DNA of 64,000 nt from Azospirillum lipoferum 4B. Lineage in GTDB: Bacteria > Pseudomonadota > Alphaproteobacteria > Azospirillales > Azospirillaceae. The translations under genes and the position numbers were made by a program. The stretch lies in assembly GCF_000283655.1 (NCBI RefSeq), contig NC_016623.1, forward strand, positions 186,001-250,000, in the 5' to 3' direction. Under the pieces are notes generated by a model. The model saw only the letters and a list, made by a program, of their open reading frames with translations, was not told the origin of the DNA and made no database searches. This document shows positions 49,174-58,748 of this stretch, one piece after another; within the stretch, counting starts at the first letter, position 1; each line of letters begins with the position of its first letter.

Positions 49174-51312
49174 CTACTTGTCGGTGAGCGCGGTCACGCC
49201 GGCCCAGTCCGGTTCGGCGGGATGGCCGGCGCGCTTCTCCGCCTTGTGCAGCATCGCCAGCGCGGCACCGTCGCCGGCAACCAGGGCACGGAAGCCGGAG
49301 GAGGCCGCCTCGAAGCGGCCGGCACGCCAATGGCCGAGGGCGGCGGCATAGGCGGCGCGCTGGGCGCAGTCCTCCGGATCGGCGCGGCGGGCGTCGGACA
49401 GCGGCTCGAACACCTCGACCGGTTCGCTGCGGCCGACCACCTGGACGATGTCGAGGCTGCGGAAGGCCTCCGGGTCGCCATGGTGGCGCACCGTCTCGCC
49501 GCTGACCATCAGCGCGGTGTTGTAGTATTTGTTGGCCCCTTCAAGACGGGAGGCCAGGTTCACCGTGTCGCCCATCACCGTGTAGTTGAAGCGGCGGGGC
49601 GAGCCGATGTTGCCGATCAGCGCGGGACCGGTGGCAATCCCGATGCGGTTGGAGCCGCGCCCGCTGGAGGTCGCCAGCAGGGTCGGATCGTCCGCCATCG
49701 CCTGACGCATCGCCAGCGCCGCCGCCACCGCGGCGCGGGCGTGGTTGTCGATGGCATAGGGGGCGCCGAACACCGCCAGCACCGCATCGCCGATGTATTT
49801 GTCGACGAAGCCGCCATGCGCCTCGATGATGTCGGTCATCACGGTGAAATAGCGGTTCAGCACGGTGACCAGCGCTTCCGGCTCCATCCCCTCCGACATC
49901 TTGGTGAAGCCGGCGATGTCGCAGAACAGGATCGACAGGTCGCGCTCCTCACCGCCCAGGCTGGGCGACTGGCCCGACGCAATCATGTCGTCGATGAGGG
50001 AGCCCGGCAGGTAGAGCTTGAAGGCGTTGCGGATTCGCCGCTGGTCGCGGTCCAGCACGGCGAAGCGGAAACCGAGCGCGAGCGGAAAGACCAGCACCGC
50101 CGCCAGCGCCGCCTGAAGATAGGGCAGGACCAGACCGGCCTGGAAGACCTCCACGGCCACGCCGCTCCAGCCGGCCAGCAGCAGGATCAGGCACGCCGCC
50201 GCCAGCGGTGGGCGGGCGGCCAGCGTCACCAGGGCAGCGAGCCCGGCCAGCAGCAGGACCAGCGCCGCGACGGCCGGCTTTCCCACCTCGGACAGCGCAT
50301 CACGGGCCATCAGGTTGGAGATTGCGGCGGCATGGATGTAGACGCCGGGGATGCTGTCGCGGGTGCGGCCGGCGACATACAGGTCGCTCATCACCGGCAG
50401 GGCGCAACGGTCGGGCAGGTTCAGCCCTTCCGGCTTCGTCACCCAGCGGTTGGAGGAGAGCTTGCGGTCCTCAACATCCAGCACGGTGCCGACCATCACC
50501 GCCTTGCCTTTGAAATGCTTGGCGAAATAGTCGGCTTTCCCGGCCTCGGCACAGGCGAACAGGTCGGCCAGCGAATAGGTCGGGATGGCGCCGGGAGCCG
50601 TGGCGTGGTTGACCAGCAGCCGGTTGCCCTCGCCGCCCGGCGGCCGGTAGCCGCCCAGCGAGACGGCACCGTCGGCCGCCCGCTCCAGCGGCGCCTTCAG
50701 CGCGCGGGAGGCGACCTCCACCGCCATGCCCGGCTCGGCCTTCGGCTGCCCGTCCGACCCGCTTACGGTCAGCGTCAACGGCACGCGGCGAAGCACGCCG
50801 TCCGGATCCTCGACCAGATTGACCGAACGGACATTGTTGACCCCCGCGGCGATCATATAGCCGCGATAGGGCATCAGCGGGTCGCTCTGGTGCTGCACCT
50901 TGGCCAGCACCAGCCGGCCCTCCTTGCCGCCGCGGCGCAGGGTCAGGAGATAGTCGCGCTCGAAACCGGGAATCAGCGTCTCGACGGAGGTCGGGTGCAC
51001 GAGATCGAGGCCGATGGCCGCCGCCCCGCCGTCCAGTATCGCCCCCAGGACGGTGCCCAGCCGTGGCCCCCACAGCGCCTGCGGCGTGCCGGCGAAGGGC
51101 GGACGGCGGTAGGTCTCCTCGTCGATGCCGACAACGACCACCGGCGACGGATCGGGCGCCGGCCGCGGGCCGTGCAGACGCTCGCGCAGCCAATAGAGGC
51201 TGTCGATGGACGGTCCCTGCAGGGCCGGCGAGGCCGCCAGCGCCAGAAATCCAGCAAGCAGCGGGGCAACGGCGCCGAGCAGGACCAGCCTCACGCGCCG
51301 GGGCAGCGTCAT
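49174..51312 (-). CDS. CHASE2 adenylate/guanylate cyclase
   Basis: A 712-residue membrane cyclase. After a first membrane segment (LVLLGAVAPLLAGFLALAA), residues ~30-320 are the extracytoplasmic CHASE2 sensor (VVVVGIDEETYRRPPFAG, AAIGLDLVHPTS). Three further helices follow, and the C-terminal ~220 residues are a class III cyclase: LSILFCDIAGFTKMSEGM and YIGDAVLAVFGAP (metal Asps), MGDTVNLASRLEGANKY. The catalytic set is complete, so cAMP or cGMP production is expected. The ATG at 51312 has GAGG nine bases upstream; a GTG at 51327 is an alternative. It lies between an exported protein gene and the ShlB-type pore gene on one strand. Confidence 0.93.
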   Translation of the reverse strand: MTLPRRVRLVLLGAVAPLLAGFLALAASPALQGPSIDSLYWLRERLHGPRPAPDPSPVVVVGIDEETYRRPPFAGTPQALWGPRLGTVLGAILDGGAAAIGLDLVHPTSVETLIPGFERDYLLTLRRGGKEGRLVLAKVQHQSDPLMPYRGYMIAAGVNNVRSVNLVEDPDGVLRRVPLTLTVSGSDGQPKAEPGMAVEVASRALKAPLERAADGAVSLGGYRPPGGEGNRLLVNHATAPGAIPTYSLADLFACAEAGKADYFAKHFKGKAVMVGTVLDVEDRKLSSNRWVTKPEGLNLPDRCALPVMSDLYVAGRTRDSIPGVYIHAAAISNLMARDALSEVGKPAVAALVLLLAGLAALVTLAARPPLAAACLILLLAGWSGVAVEVFQAGLVLPYLQAALAAVLVFPLALGFRFAVLDRDQRRIRNAFKLYLPGSLIDDMIASGQSPSLGGEERDLSILFCDIAGFTKMSEGMEPEALVTVLNRYFTVMTDIIEAHGGFVDKYIGDAVLAVFGAPYAIDNHARAAVAAALAMRQAMADDPTLLATSSGRGSNRIGIATGPALIGNIGSPRRFNYTVMGDTVNLASRLEGANKYYNTALMVSGETVRHHGDPEAFRSLDIVQVVGRSEPVEVFEPLSDARRADPEDCAQRAAYAAALGHWRAGRFEAASSGFRALVAGDGAALAMLHKAEKRAGHPAEPDWAGVTALTDK

Positions 51313-51337
51313 CGTCGGCAGCCTCACGCCCGGCCGA

Positions 51338-52045
51338 TCAGAAACGGATCAGGCGGCCGAGAGCCGGGCCGCCGCCGGCAACCGCCTTGTCGTCGATCTT
51401 GACGACGAAGGACTTCTGCCCGGCGGAGACCTTGTAGAGGCCGCCGGGTTCCAGCCCGGTGCCCTGCTTGGCGGTGTCCAGCGTGGTACCGGGGACGTTG
51501 ACCGTGGTCAGCGCGATTCCCTGCATGTCCAGCCGGTCGATGGTGACCGGACCGGGTGCGGACAGGATCAGCACCGGATGGGTCTTGAACAGCGTGAAAT
51601 CCGGCTTGGGCAACGGCGCCTTCATGCCCGGCAGGGCGATGGGCGCGCTGCGGAAGACGGTCACCCCCGCCTTGCCCGCCTCATTCGACGCCAGCAGAAG
51701 CTTGCCGCCGTCGCAGGGCAGCGTATGGCGGTCGACGGTTCCGCCCTGCACCGCCGATTCGCGGGCGCCGACCGTCACCGCGCCGCCGGCGATCGTCTCG
51801 TTCACGCAGGATTCCAGATAGCTCAGCGTCAGCGTCTGGCCGGACTTCAGCGCCACGGTCCGGCCGGCCGTCAGATAATCCATCGGCTGCACGCCGTCGA
51901 CGCCGTCCGACACATCCTCCACCAGCGCGGTCGGGGCGGCGGCGGCAGGCTCCGGATCGGCGGCGAGTGCCGCAGGAGTTGCAGTCAGCAGAAGCAAGGC
52001 ACCGGCGATGAACGTTCGGGCGGGCATCTGGAACGCGACGGACAT
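51338..52045 (-). CDS. Exported protein, first gene of the CHASE2/ShlB operon
   Basis: A 235-residue periplasmic protein: signal peptide FIAGALLLLTATPAALA, then an alternating beta-strand pattern. DYLTAGRTVALKSGQTLTLSYLESCVNETI followed by GGTVDRHTLPCDGG (two conserved-looking cysteines) resembles the FecR-like/surface-display modules that are often encoded next to CHASE2 proteins, but I cannot place it in a named family with confidence. The ATG at 52045 has GGAGG eight bases upstream. The stop lies ~25 bases before the cyclase start, so it is part of that operon. Confidence 0.75.
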   Translation of the reverse strand: MSVAFQMPARTFIAGALLLLTATPAALAADPEPAAAAPTALVEDVSDGVDGVQPMDYLTAGRTVALKSGQTLTLSYLESCVNETIAGGAVTVGARESAVQGGTVDRHTLPCDGGKLLLASNEAGKAGVTVFRSAPIALPGMKAPLPKPDFTLFKTHPVLILSAPGPVTIDRLDMQGIALTTVNVPGTTLDTAKQGTGLEPGGLYKVSAGQKSFVVKIDDKAVAGGGPALGRLIRF

Positions 52046-52332
52046 GGAAACGGCCTCCCGGTCAATGCAACGGCGGATAAGCGTTGCGGACGGATTCGAT
52101 ATGGCTGCGTACCCTTTAGCGAAGTTACCGAGTTACTTCAAATCCAATGCGCCGGGCCGACACCCCATCGTCAGCAACGTCGGCCCTGCAACCGCCGCGA
52201 GATTGTCATAAATTCGCAATGAACCCGCCATTCCGGCGTCATCACCCGACGCTATTGTACGCGTCCCGCGCCCAGGCGACCGCTCCGGTCGCGGCGGTTG
52301 GGACGGGCAAGAATGGGGCGTCGCGACCGATC

Positions 52333-53118
52333 ATGGGCACCGAACACATCGTCCGCTCCTTCGCGCAGGAACTCCAGCGCCTGTCGAACCTCGTGACCCA
52401 GATGGGCGGCGTGGCTGAAGCACAGGTGGAGGCCGCGGTGAAGGCGGTATCGCGCCGCGACGTCGGGCTGGCCTCCCAGGTGATGCAGGCCGACGCCCGG
52501 CTCGACGCCTATGAACGCGACATCGACGCGGAGGCGGTGCGGCTGCTGGCTCTGCGCCAGCCGATGGCCCAGGACCTGCGCGAGATCGTGTCCGCCCTGA
52601 AGGTCTCCGCCGACCTGGAACGCATCGGCGACTATGCCGCAAACGTCGCCAAGCGGTCGCTGGCCCTGGCCCAGGTGCCGGTGGTGCGCCCGGCCGCCGG
52701 CATCCCGCGCATGGGCCGGCTGGTCGAAGCCATCCTGAAGGAGGTCCTGGACGCCTATATCGAGCGCGACGTGGACAAGGCCATCGCCGCCTGGGAGCGC
52801 GACGAGGAGCTGGACGACCTCTACACCAGCCTGTTCCGCGAGGTCCTGACCTATATGATGGAGGATCCGCGCAACATCACGCCCTGCACGCATCTGCTGT
52901 TCATGGCGAAGAACCTGGAACGCATCGGCGACCACGCCACCAACATCGCCGAGATCATCCATTTCCTGGTGGTCGGAAGCCCGCTGACCATGCTGCGGCC
53001 GAAGAACGACGCCAGCAGCTTCGCCGTGATTTCCCCGGCAACGGCCTCCGCCGGCCGGCGGGACACCGACCTGCCGGGTGCCTTCGATGACGAGGCCGGA
53101 CCGGCTGACGCCGGCTGA
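52333..53118 (+). CDS. phoU: PhoU-family phosphate signalling protein
   Basis: A 261-residue helical protein with two PhoU repeats: IVRSFAQELQRLSNLVTQMGG ... LERIGDYAANVAKRS, and LVEAILKEVLDAYIERDV ... NLERIGDHATNIAEII. The E-R-I-G-D-x-A-x-N metal motif is present in both halves. PhoU links the Pst phosphate transporter to the PhoR kinase and limits phosphate uptake. No pst or phoBR gene is in the window, so it is separated from its usual operon. A weak Pho-box-like TTGTCAT-N4-TCGCAAT lies at 52203-52220. The ~40-residue C-terminal tail is unconserved. Confidence 0.92.
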   Translation: MGTEHIVRSFAQELQRLSNLVTQMGGVAEAQVEAAVKAVSRRDVGLASQVMQADARLDAYERDIDAEAVRLLALRQPMAQDLREIVSALKVSADLERIGDYAANVAKRSLALAQVPVVRPAAGIPRMGRLVEAILKEVLDAYIERDVDKAIAAWERDEELDDLYTSLFREVLTYMMEDPRNITPCTHLLFMAKNLERIGDHATNIAEIIHFLVVGSPLTMLRPKNDASSFAVISPATASAGRRDTDLPGAFDDEAGPADAG

Positions 53119-53181
53119 CCGCCGCACCATCGCCCCCACGATATCCGCAGCGACACTTTGTCCGGTAAAGGCCGGAAAAAT

Positions 53182-53250
53182 CCCGCACTTTCCTCCATCT
53201 GCACCGCCTGCGCAGGGGAGATACCGCCGAAGTGCGGGGCTTTTCCGTTT
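53182..53250 (+). terminator. Long-range stem between phoU and hisZ (terminator or leader)
   Basis: CCCGCACTTTC (53182-53192) pairs with GAAGTGCGGG (53229-53238, one bulge) across a ~36-base loop that contains its own small hairpin (CCGCCTGCGCAGGGG). A GCTTTTCCG run follows, so this can end phoU transcription; the long loop is unusual for a terminator and might also be an attenuator-like leader of hisZ. Confidence 0.5.
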
Positions 53251-53344
53251 GCATGCGGCGCGGGTGTCGGGTATTAGCCCGCCCCGTGTGTCCGACATTC
53301 GCCGCGGCACCCTGTTCCCTGCCTGAAACGAGACGACGCTGGTC

Positions 53345-54499
53345 ATGCCCGCCGACGCATTGAGTTCCGCCCTGCTCCCCGCCGGACTGCACGACGTGCT
53401 GCCGTCCGAAGCGGCGCACGAGGCGGCGGCCGTCGAACGCCTGCTGGCGGAATTCGCCGCGCAAGGCTACCGCCGCGTCGATCCGCCGCTGGTGGAGTTC
53501 GAGGAGAACCTGCTCTCCGGACCCGGCGCGGCGATGTCCAAGCAGACCTTCCGGCTGATGGACCCGCATTCGCAGCGGATGATGGCGGTCCGCGCCGACA
53601 TCACCCCGCAGATCGCCCGCATCGCCACCACCCGCCTGAAGAACGAGGCCCGGCCGCTGCGCCTGTGCTATGCCGGGCAGGTGCTGCGGGTGAAGGGATC
53701 GCAGCTGCGCCCCGAACGGCAGTTCACCCAGGTCGGCGTCGAGCTGATCGGCGCGCTGGAGGCGGAGGCGGATGCCGAGGTTGTCCTGCTGGCCGTCCAG
53801 GCGCTGACCGCCATCGGCGTGCCGCACCTGTCGGTCGACCTCTGCGTTCCCACCATGGTGTCGCGCATCTGCGCCGGGCTCGGCCTTGGCGAGGATGAGA
53901 TCCGGCAGCTGCGTGCGGCGCTCGACCGCAAGGATGCCGCCGCGGTGGCTGCCGTCGGCGGACCGGCGGGAGCACTGCTGGAATCGCTGATGAGCGCCTC
54001 CGGGCCGGCCGACCGCGCCATGCAGGCGCTGGCCGCCCTGCCGCTGCCGGAGGGGGCCGAGAAGGACCGCCGCCGGCTGACCGACACGCTGGCGCTGCTG
54101 CGCGCGGCGATGCCCGACCTGACGGTGACGGTCGATCTGGTGGAGCATCGCGGCTTCGAATACCAGACCGGCCTCAGCTTCACCCTGTTCTCCCGCGCGG
54201 CGGGCGAGCTTGGCCAGGGCGGGCGCTATCGCGCCGGGGCCCAAGGAGAAGACCGTGGGGAGCCGGCGACCGGCTTCACGCTGTATATGGACACGCTGCT
54301 GCGCGCAGTTCCCGCGGCCAAGGCGCCGGGGCGCGTGTATGTGCCGCACGGCACCGGCTGGGAATCGGCCCGCCGGCTGCGGGCGGAAGGTTGGGTTACG
54401 GTGACCGGGCTCGCCCCGGTGGCCGATGCGGTTGCCGAGGCCAGACGGCTCCAGTGCGGCCATTGGCTGGCCGGCGGAGATGTCAAGCCGGTCGGATGA
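53345..54499 (+). CDS. hisZ: ATP phosphoribosyltransferase regulatory subunit
   Basis: HisZ is a catalytically silent HisRS-like protein that partners short-form HisG in the first step of histidine synthesis. The 384-residue frame has the class II synthetase-like core: PAGLHDVLPSEAAHEAAAVERLL, motif 2-like RMMAVRADITPQIARIATTRL, RLCYAGQVLRVKGSQLRPERQFTQVGVELIG, and motif 3-like GRYRAGAQGEDRGEPATGFTL. The anticodon domain is absent, as expected. It lies 101 bases before purA, a pairing common in alphaproteobacteria. hisG is not in the window. Confidence 0.93.
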   Translation: MPADALSSALLPAGLHDVLPSEAAHEAAAVERLLAEFAAQGYRRVDPPLVEFEENLLSGPGAAMSKQTFRLMDPHSQRMMAVRADITPQIARIATTRLKNEARPLRLCYAGQVLRVKGSQLRPERQFTQVGVELIGALEAEADAEVVLLAVQALTAIGVPHLSVDLCVPTMVSRICAGLGLGEDEIRQLRAALDRKDAAAVAAVGGPAGALLESLMSASGPADRAMQALAALPLPEGAEKDRRRLTDTLALLRAAMPDLTVTVDLVEHRGFEYQTGLSFTLFSRAAGELGQGGRYRAGAQGEDRGEPATGFTLYMDTLLRAVPAAKAPGRVYVPHGTGWESARRLRAEGWVTVTGLAPVADAVAEARRLQCGHWLAGGDVKPVG

Positions 54500-54600
54500 T
54501 CCGGTTTTAGGGTGAACGGACCCCCACGCCGCGCGGATGGTGCCCTGCGGCGGATCGGGCGGTCGAGCGGTTCCTTTTTGAAGTTTTGCGGAGACGAGAG

Positions 54601-55893
<1,293 letters not shown>

Positions 55894-55919
55894 GGCGGCG
55901 GGGAGTACCAAAGAAAGAA

Positions 55920-55945
55920 GGGCCGGCGCTTCGCCGGCCCTTTTT
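55920..55945 (+). terminator. Rho-independent terminator of purA
   Basis: GGGCCGGCG pairs perfectly with CGCCGGCCC around a three-base loop, followed by TTTTT, 27 bases after the purA stop. Confidence 0.93.
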
Positions 55946-55969
55946 CGTCTCTGCAGAGGCCTGGACCGC

Positions 55970-56090
55970 TCAGACCGACCGCGTCAGCCCACCGTCGACC
56001 CGGATGTTCTGTCCGGTGATGTAGCCGGCGCCCGGCGAGGCAAGGAAGGCCACCGTCGCCGCGATCTCGTCGCTGCTGCCGGATGCAATT
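55970..56090 (-). pseudogene. C-terminal fragment of a short-chain dehydrogenase (FabG-like)
   Basis: Downstream of the Rrf2 gene stop, in the same frame, the minus strand reads DEIAATVAFLASPGAGYITG then QNIRVDGGLTRSV and a stop. This is the conserved tail of classical SDR enzymes (EEIAATVxFLASPxAxYITGQxIxVDGG). Only about 36-40 residues remain, with no start codon; the Rossmann and catalytic parts are absent. It is the third gene piece of this kind in the window and probably marks an old deletion. Confidence 0.7.
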
Positions 56091-56119
56091 TCAGGATGGG
56101 AGGGCGGAAGCCCGGTCCG

Positions 56120-56572
56120 TCAGATGTCGAAGTTGGCGGCGATGTTGCCGGTGGACTGGCGATGGCGCAGCGCGTCGGCCAGCGTCTGGTTGTCGAGCAC
56201 GGCGGCGGTGGCGTCGCGGACCTGGACCATCAGCCAGCGGACGGAGCAGGTCTGCGTATCGATGCAGTCCTCGCACGGCCGGAAGGAGCCCTTGCTGGCG
56301 CAGGGGATCGGAGCGAGATGGCCGTCGATCAGGCGTATCACCTCACCGAAGGTGATCTGCGCCGCCGGCCGCGCCAACCAGTAGCCGCCGCTCTTGCCCC
56401 GCTTGGCGAACAGCAGCCCTTCCTTGCGCAACTCCACCAGGATCGCTTCCAGGAATTTGCGCGGGATGTTCTCGCGTTCGGCGATGTCGGCGATCAGGAT
56501 CAGATCGCCATTGTCCTTCTCCGCCAGCATGATCAAGGCACGCAACGCGTATTTGGCTTTCTGCGACAGCAT
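56120..56572 (-). CDS. Rrf2-family transcriptional regulator with probable Fe-S site
   Basis: A 150-residue Rrf2 protein beginning MLSQKAKYALRALIMLAEKD, with recognition helix region IPRKFLEAILVELRKEGLL and wing KRGKSGGYWLARP. Four cysteines follow, C91, C100, C103 and C109 (CASKGSFRPCEDCIDTQTC), in the region where IscR, NsrR and RsrR hold an iron-sulfur cluster. It may sense iron-sulfur status, nitric oxide or redox; which is unclear. The ATG at 56572 is chosen on homology; the frame is open 33 residues further. No Isc/Suf or cysteine genes are adjacent. Confidence 0.92.
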   Translation of the reverse strand: MLSQKAKYALRALIMLAEKDNGDLILIADIAERENIPRKFLEAILVELRKEGLLFAKRGKSGGYWLARPAAQITFGEVIRLIDGHLAPIPCASKGSFRPCEDCIDTQTCSVRWLMVQVRDATAAVLDNQTLADALRHRQSTGNIAANFDI

Positions 56573-56825
56573 TCCGGCGGAATCCGTTCCATTGCGGCGG
56601 CGGTCGGTGGGACCGCCCCGATCTAAAGCTTCGGTGGTTAACATTTGGTGCCGGCCGGGCATTCCACCCAAAGGCGCGCCGCTCGCCCGGACTTGCGGAC
56701 CTTAGCCAGAATCGCTACCCAATGCGACCGGCTTTGCGCGAAGGGTTTGCGACGGCCGCCACGGGCGCGTTAAGGTCGCGCGGCCTCCGTCGAACCGTTA
56801 CCCAAGAAGCGCAGAAGGACAGGAC

Positions 56826-57458
56826 ATGCAGTACGCCATCGTTCCGGTCACCCCGTTCCAGCAGAACTGCACGGTGCTCTGGTGCCCCGAGACGATGAAG
56901 GGTGCCGCCATCGATCCCGGCGGCGACCTGGACCGCATCCTGGCCGCCGCGAAGGCCAAGGGCGTGACGCTGGAGAAGATCCTGGTCACCCATGGGCACA
57001 TCGACCATGCCGGCGCCGTCGCCGATCTGGCCGACAAGCTGTCGCTGCCGGTCGAGGGACCGCACCGCGACGATCGGTTCTGGATCGACGGCATGCCGAT
57101 GCAGAGCCAGATGTTCGGTTTCCCGCCCGTCCGCTCCTTCACGCCAAACCGCTGGCTGGAGGAGGGCGATACGGTGACCGTCGGCAACCAGACGCTGGAG
57201 GTCCGCCACTGCCCCGGCCACACGCCCGGCCATGTGGTGTTCGTCCATCGGCCGTCGAAGCTCGCCATCGTCGGCGATGTGCTGTTCCAGGGCTCCATCG
57301 GCCGCACCGACTTCCCCAAGGGCAACTACGCCGACCTGATCGCCTCGATCCGCGACAAGCTGTTCCCCTACGGCGACGACATCGCCTTCATCCCCGGCCA
57401 CGGCCCGATGTCCAGCTTCGGGGAAGAGCGGCTATACAATCCGTTTTTGAATGACTGA
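56826..57458 (+). CDS. Glyoxalase II-like MBL-fold hydrolase
   Basis: A 210-residue metallo-beta-lactamase-fold protein. The zinc motif THGHIDHAGAV is at ~55-65; further metal ligands are in HCPGHTPGHVVF and IVGDVLFQGSIGRTDFPKG, ending with IPGHGPMSSFGEER. It resembles the short YcbL-type glyoxalase II proteins, which hydrolyse S-lactoylglutathione or related thioesters. Promoter region of ~250 bases upstream; a REP pair follows the stop. No glyoxalase I gene is adjacent. Confidence 0.92.
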   Translation: MQYAIVPVTPFQQNCTVLWCPETMKGAAIDPGGDLDRILAAAKAKGVTLEKILVTHGHIDHAGAVADLADKLSLPVEGPHRDDRFWIDGMPMQSQMFGFPPVRSFTPNRWLEEGDTVTVGNQTLEVRHCPGHTPGHVVFVHRPSKLAIVGDVLFQGSIGRTDFPKGNYADLIASIRDKLFPYGDDIAFIPGHGPMSSFGEERLYNPFLND

Positions 57459-57470
57459 CCGAACTGCTTT

Positions 57471-57573
57471 GCCCCCTCCCTAACCCTCTAACGCGGGAGA
57501 GGGAGCTGCCGCCACACTCTCGCAAGGTTCCTGCCCCCTCTCCCGCGAAGCGGGGGAGGAATGGGGAGGGGGC
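57471..57573. repeat. REP inverted pair, family 2, copy B
   Basis: It opens GCCCCCTCCCTAACCCTC and closes GGAATGGGGAGGGGGC, with CTCTCCCGCGAAGCGGGGGAG as the right hairpin. The left hairpin is shortened (CTAACGCGGGAGAGGG) compared with copy A. It lies between the convergent MBL hydrolase and ParB-like genes. Confidence 0.72.
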
Positions 57574-57593
57574 GTTCGCCCCAACCACGCCCC

Positions 57594-58415
57594 TCAATCC
57601 ACCATCGGCTCATCGCCCAGCAGCAAATCGATCCGCCTGCGCAGGCTGATCAGTTCGCGGCGCTGCATGTCGTCGACATAGGCGCGGTGCTCGCGCGGAT
57701 CGCCCAACCTGGCGGTGGCGCGGCGCAGCGCGTCGAGGAAACGGCCGACCGCCGACATGGTCCGCAGCGACGGCTCCTTGGCGGCGTCCTTGCGGCTGCG
57801 GGCGGCCTGGACGGTGCCCTCACCGGCCTTCACCTGCTCCCACAGGGCCATCTGCTCTTCCAGATCCTTGATCCAGGCGATCTCGATCAGAGTGGAGCGG
57901 GAAACGTCGTGGTGGGCGGCGGCATATTCCTGCTTGATCGTCTCAGGCAGGCTGTTCAGCCGCAGGGTGTGGCTGATGTTGCTCTGGCTCTTGCCGATGA
58001 TGCGGCCCAGCTGCTCCTGCGTGTAGCCGAAGCGCTCGATCAGCCGGGCCAGCGCCTCCGCCAGTTCCAGCGCGTCGAGGTCGACGCGCTGCACATTCTC
58101 CACCAGCGACAATTCGTCCGGATTGCCGGAGGTGACCAGCGCATAGATGGTCGCCAGCCCCAGCATCTCATGCGCGCGCAGTCGCCGTTCGCCGGCAACC
58201 AGCCGATGCCCGCCCACGACTTCCTGCACCAGGATCGGCTGCTTCAGCCCGTAATGCGCGATCGAGTCGGCAAGCCCCTGCATCTCTTCCGGGTCGAAAT
58301 GGCGGCGCGGCAGATTCGGGTTTCGAAGGATCCGTGAAACATCGAGTTCCAGCAGCCGGGGCGGTCTGCCCGCGTCGTCGAACAGGTCCGAATGATCGGG
58401 CGCGAGCGTCGGCAT
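57594..58415 (-). CDS. ParB/RepB/Spo0J family protein without ParA partner
   Basis: A 273-residue ParB-like protein. Box I reads RNPNLPRRHFDPEEMQGLADSI; box II GERRLRAHEMLG (~75-86), the CTP-binding arginine patch, is intact, as is SLVENVQRVDLDALELAEA. The helix-turn-helix follows (FGYTQEQLGRIIGKSQSNISHTLRL). The C-terminal third is divergent. Chromosomal ParB is normally next to ParA and near gidA; neither is seen here, so this may be a secondary, plasmid-derived or nucleoid-occlusion-like (Noc-like) ParB. The ATG at 58415 is chosen. Confidence 0.88.
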   Translation of the reverse strand: MPTLAPDHSDLFDDAGRPPRLLELDVSRILRNPNLPRRHFDPEEMQGLADSIAHYGLKQPILVQEVVGGHRLVAGERRLRAHEMLGLATIYALVTSGNPDELSLVENVQRVDLDALELAEALARLIERFGYTQEQLGRIIGKSQSNISHTLRLNSLPETIKQEYAAAHHDVSRSTLIEIAWIKDLEEQMALWEQVKAGEGTVQAARSRKDAAKEPSLRTMSAVGRFLDALRRATARLGDPREHRAYVDDMQRRELISLRRRIDLLLGDEPMVD

Positions 58416-58748
58416 GGCGTGTTCTGGTCCCCTGGTTCCCAGTCCTTCCGGTTCCGCAACGGTGCCCCGGCGATCCCGGCCATGTCAACGGTGGAGTGGA
58501 AGAAAAGGAGAACATGGCGACGGCGGTTCGCGGATGGGCCGGCATTCATCCAGACCGTACCGGTTCGGAGTACCCCCAGCGGCGAAATCCGCTGAAATAC
58601 TCGATGTCCGCAAAGCGTCATCGCGCTGTCACCGTTTTGTTAAACGATCATTCAAAATCCATTCGGCTAGCGCAACGAAACGTAACTCAGTAGAAAGGGT
58701 TGAAGCAGAGCCGAGGAATTGATCCGGCGTCTGTTGGGAGGTCGGTCG
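58416..58748. other. Divergent intergenic region (ParB-like / methyltransferase)
   Basis: About 330 bases separate the two divergent genes. Open frames here are short and read as shadows. 58610-58700 is AT-richer (GTTTTGTTAAACGATCATTC and AACGAAACGTAAC), the likely promoter region of the methyltransferase gene. No clear operator, parS-like 16-mer or hairpin was recognised. Confidence 0.5.

Noticed and set aside
49222-51402. Plus-strand frame of 726 codons opposite the CHASE2 cyclase
   Set aside because: Antisense shadow of a gene with complete catalytic motifs.
52203-52220. Pho box upstream of phoU
   Set aside because: First half TTGTCAT is good, but the second half matches at only three of seven positions; kept only as a remark under phoU.
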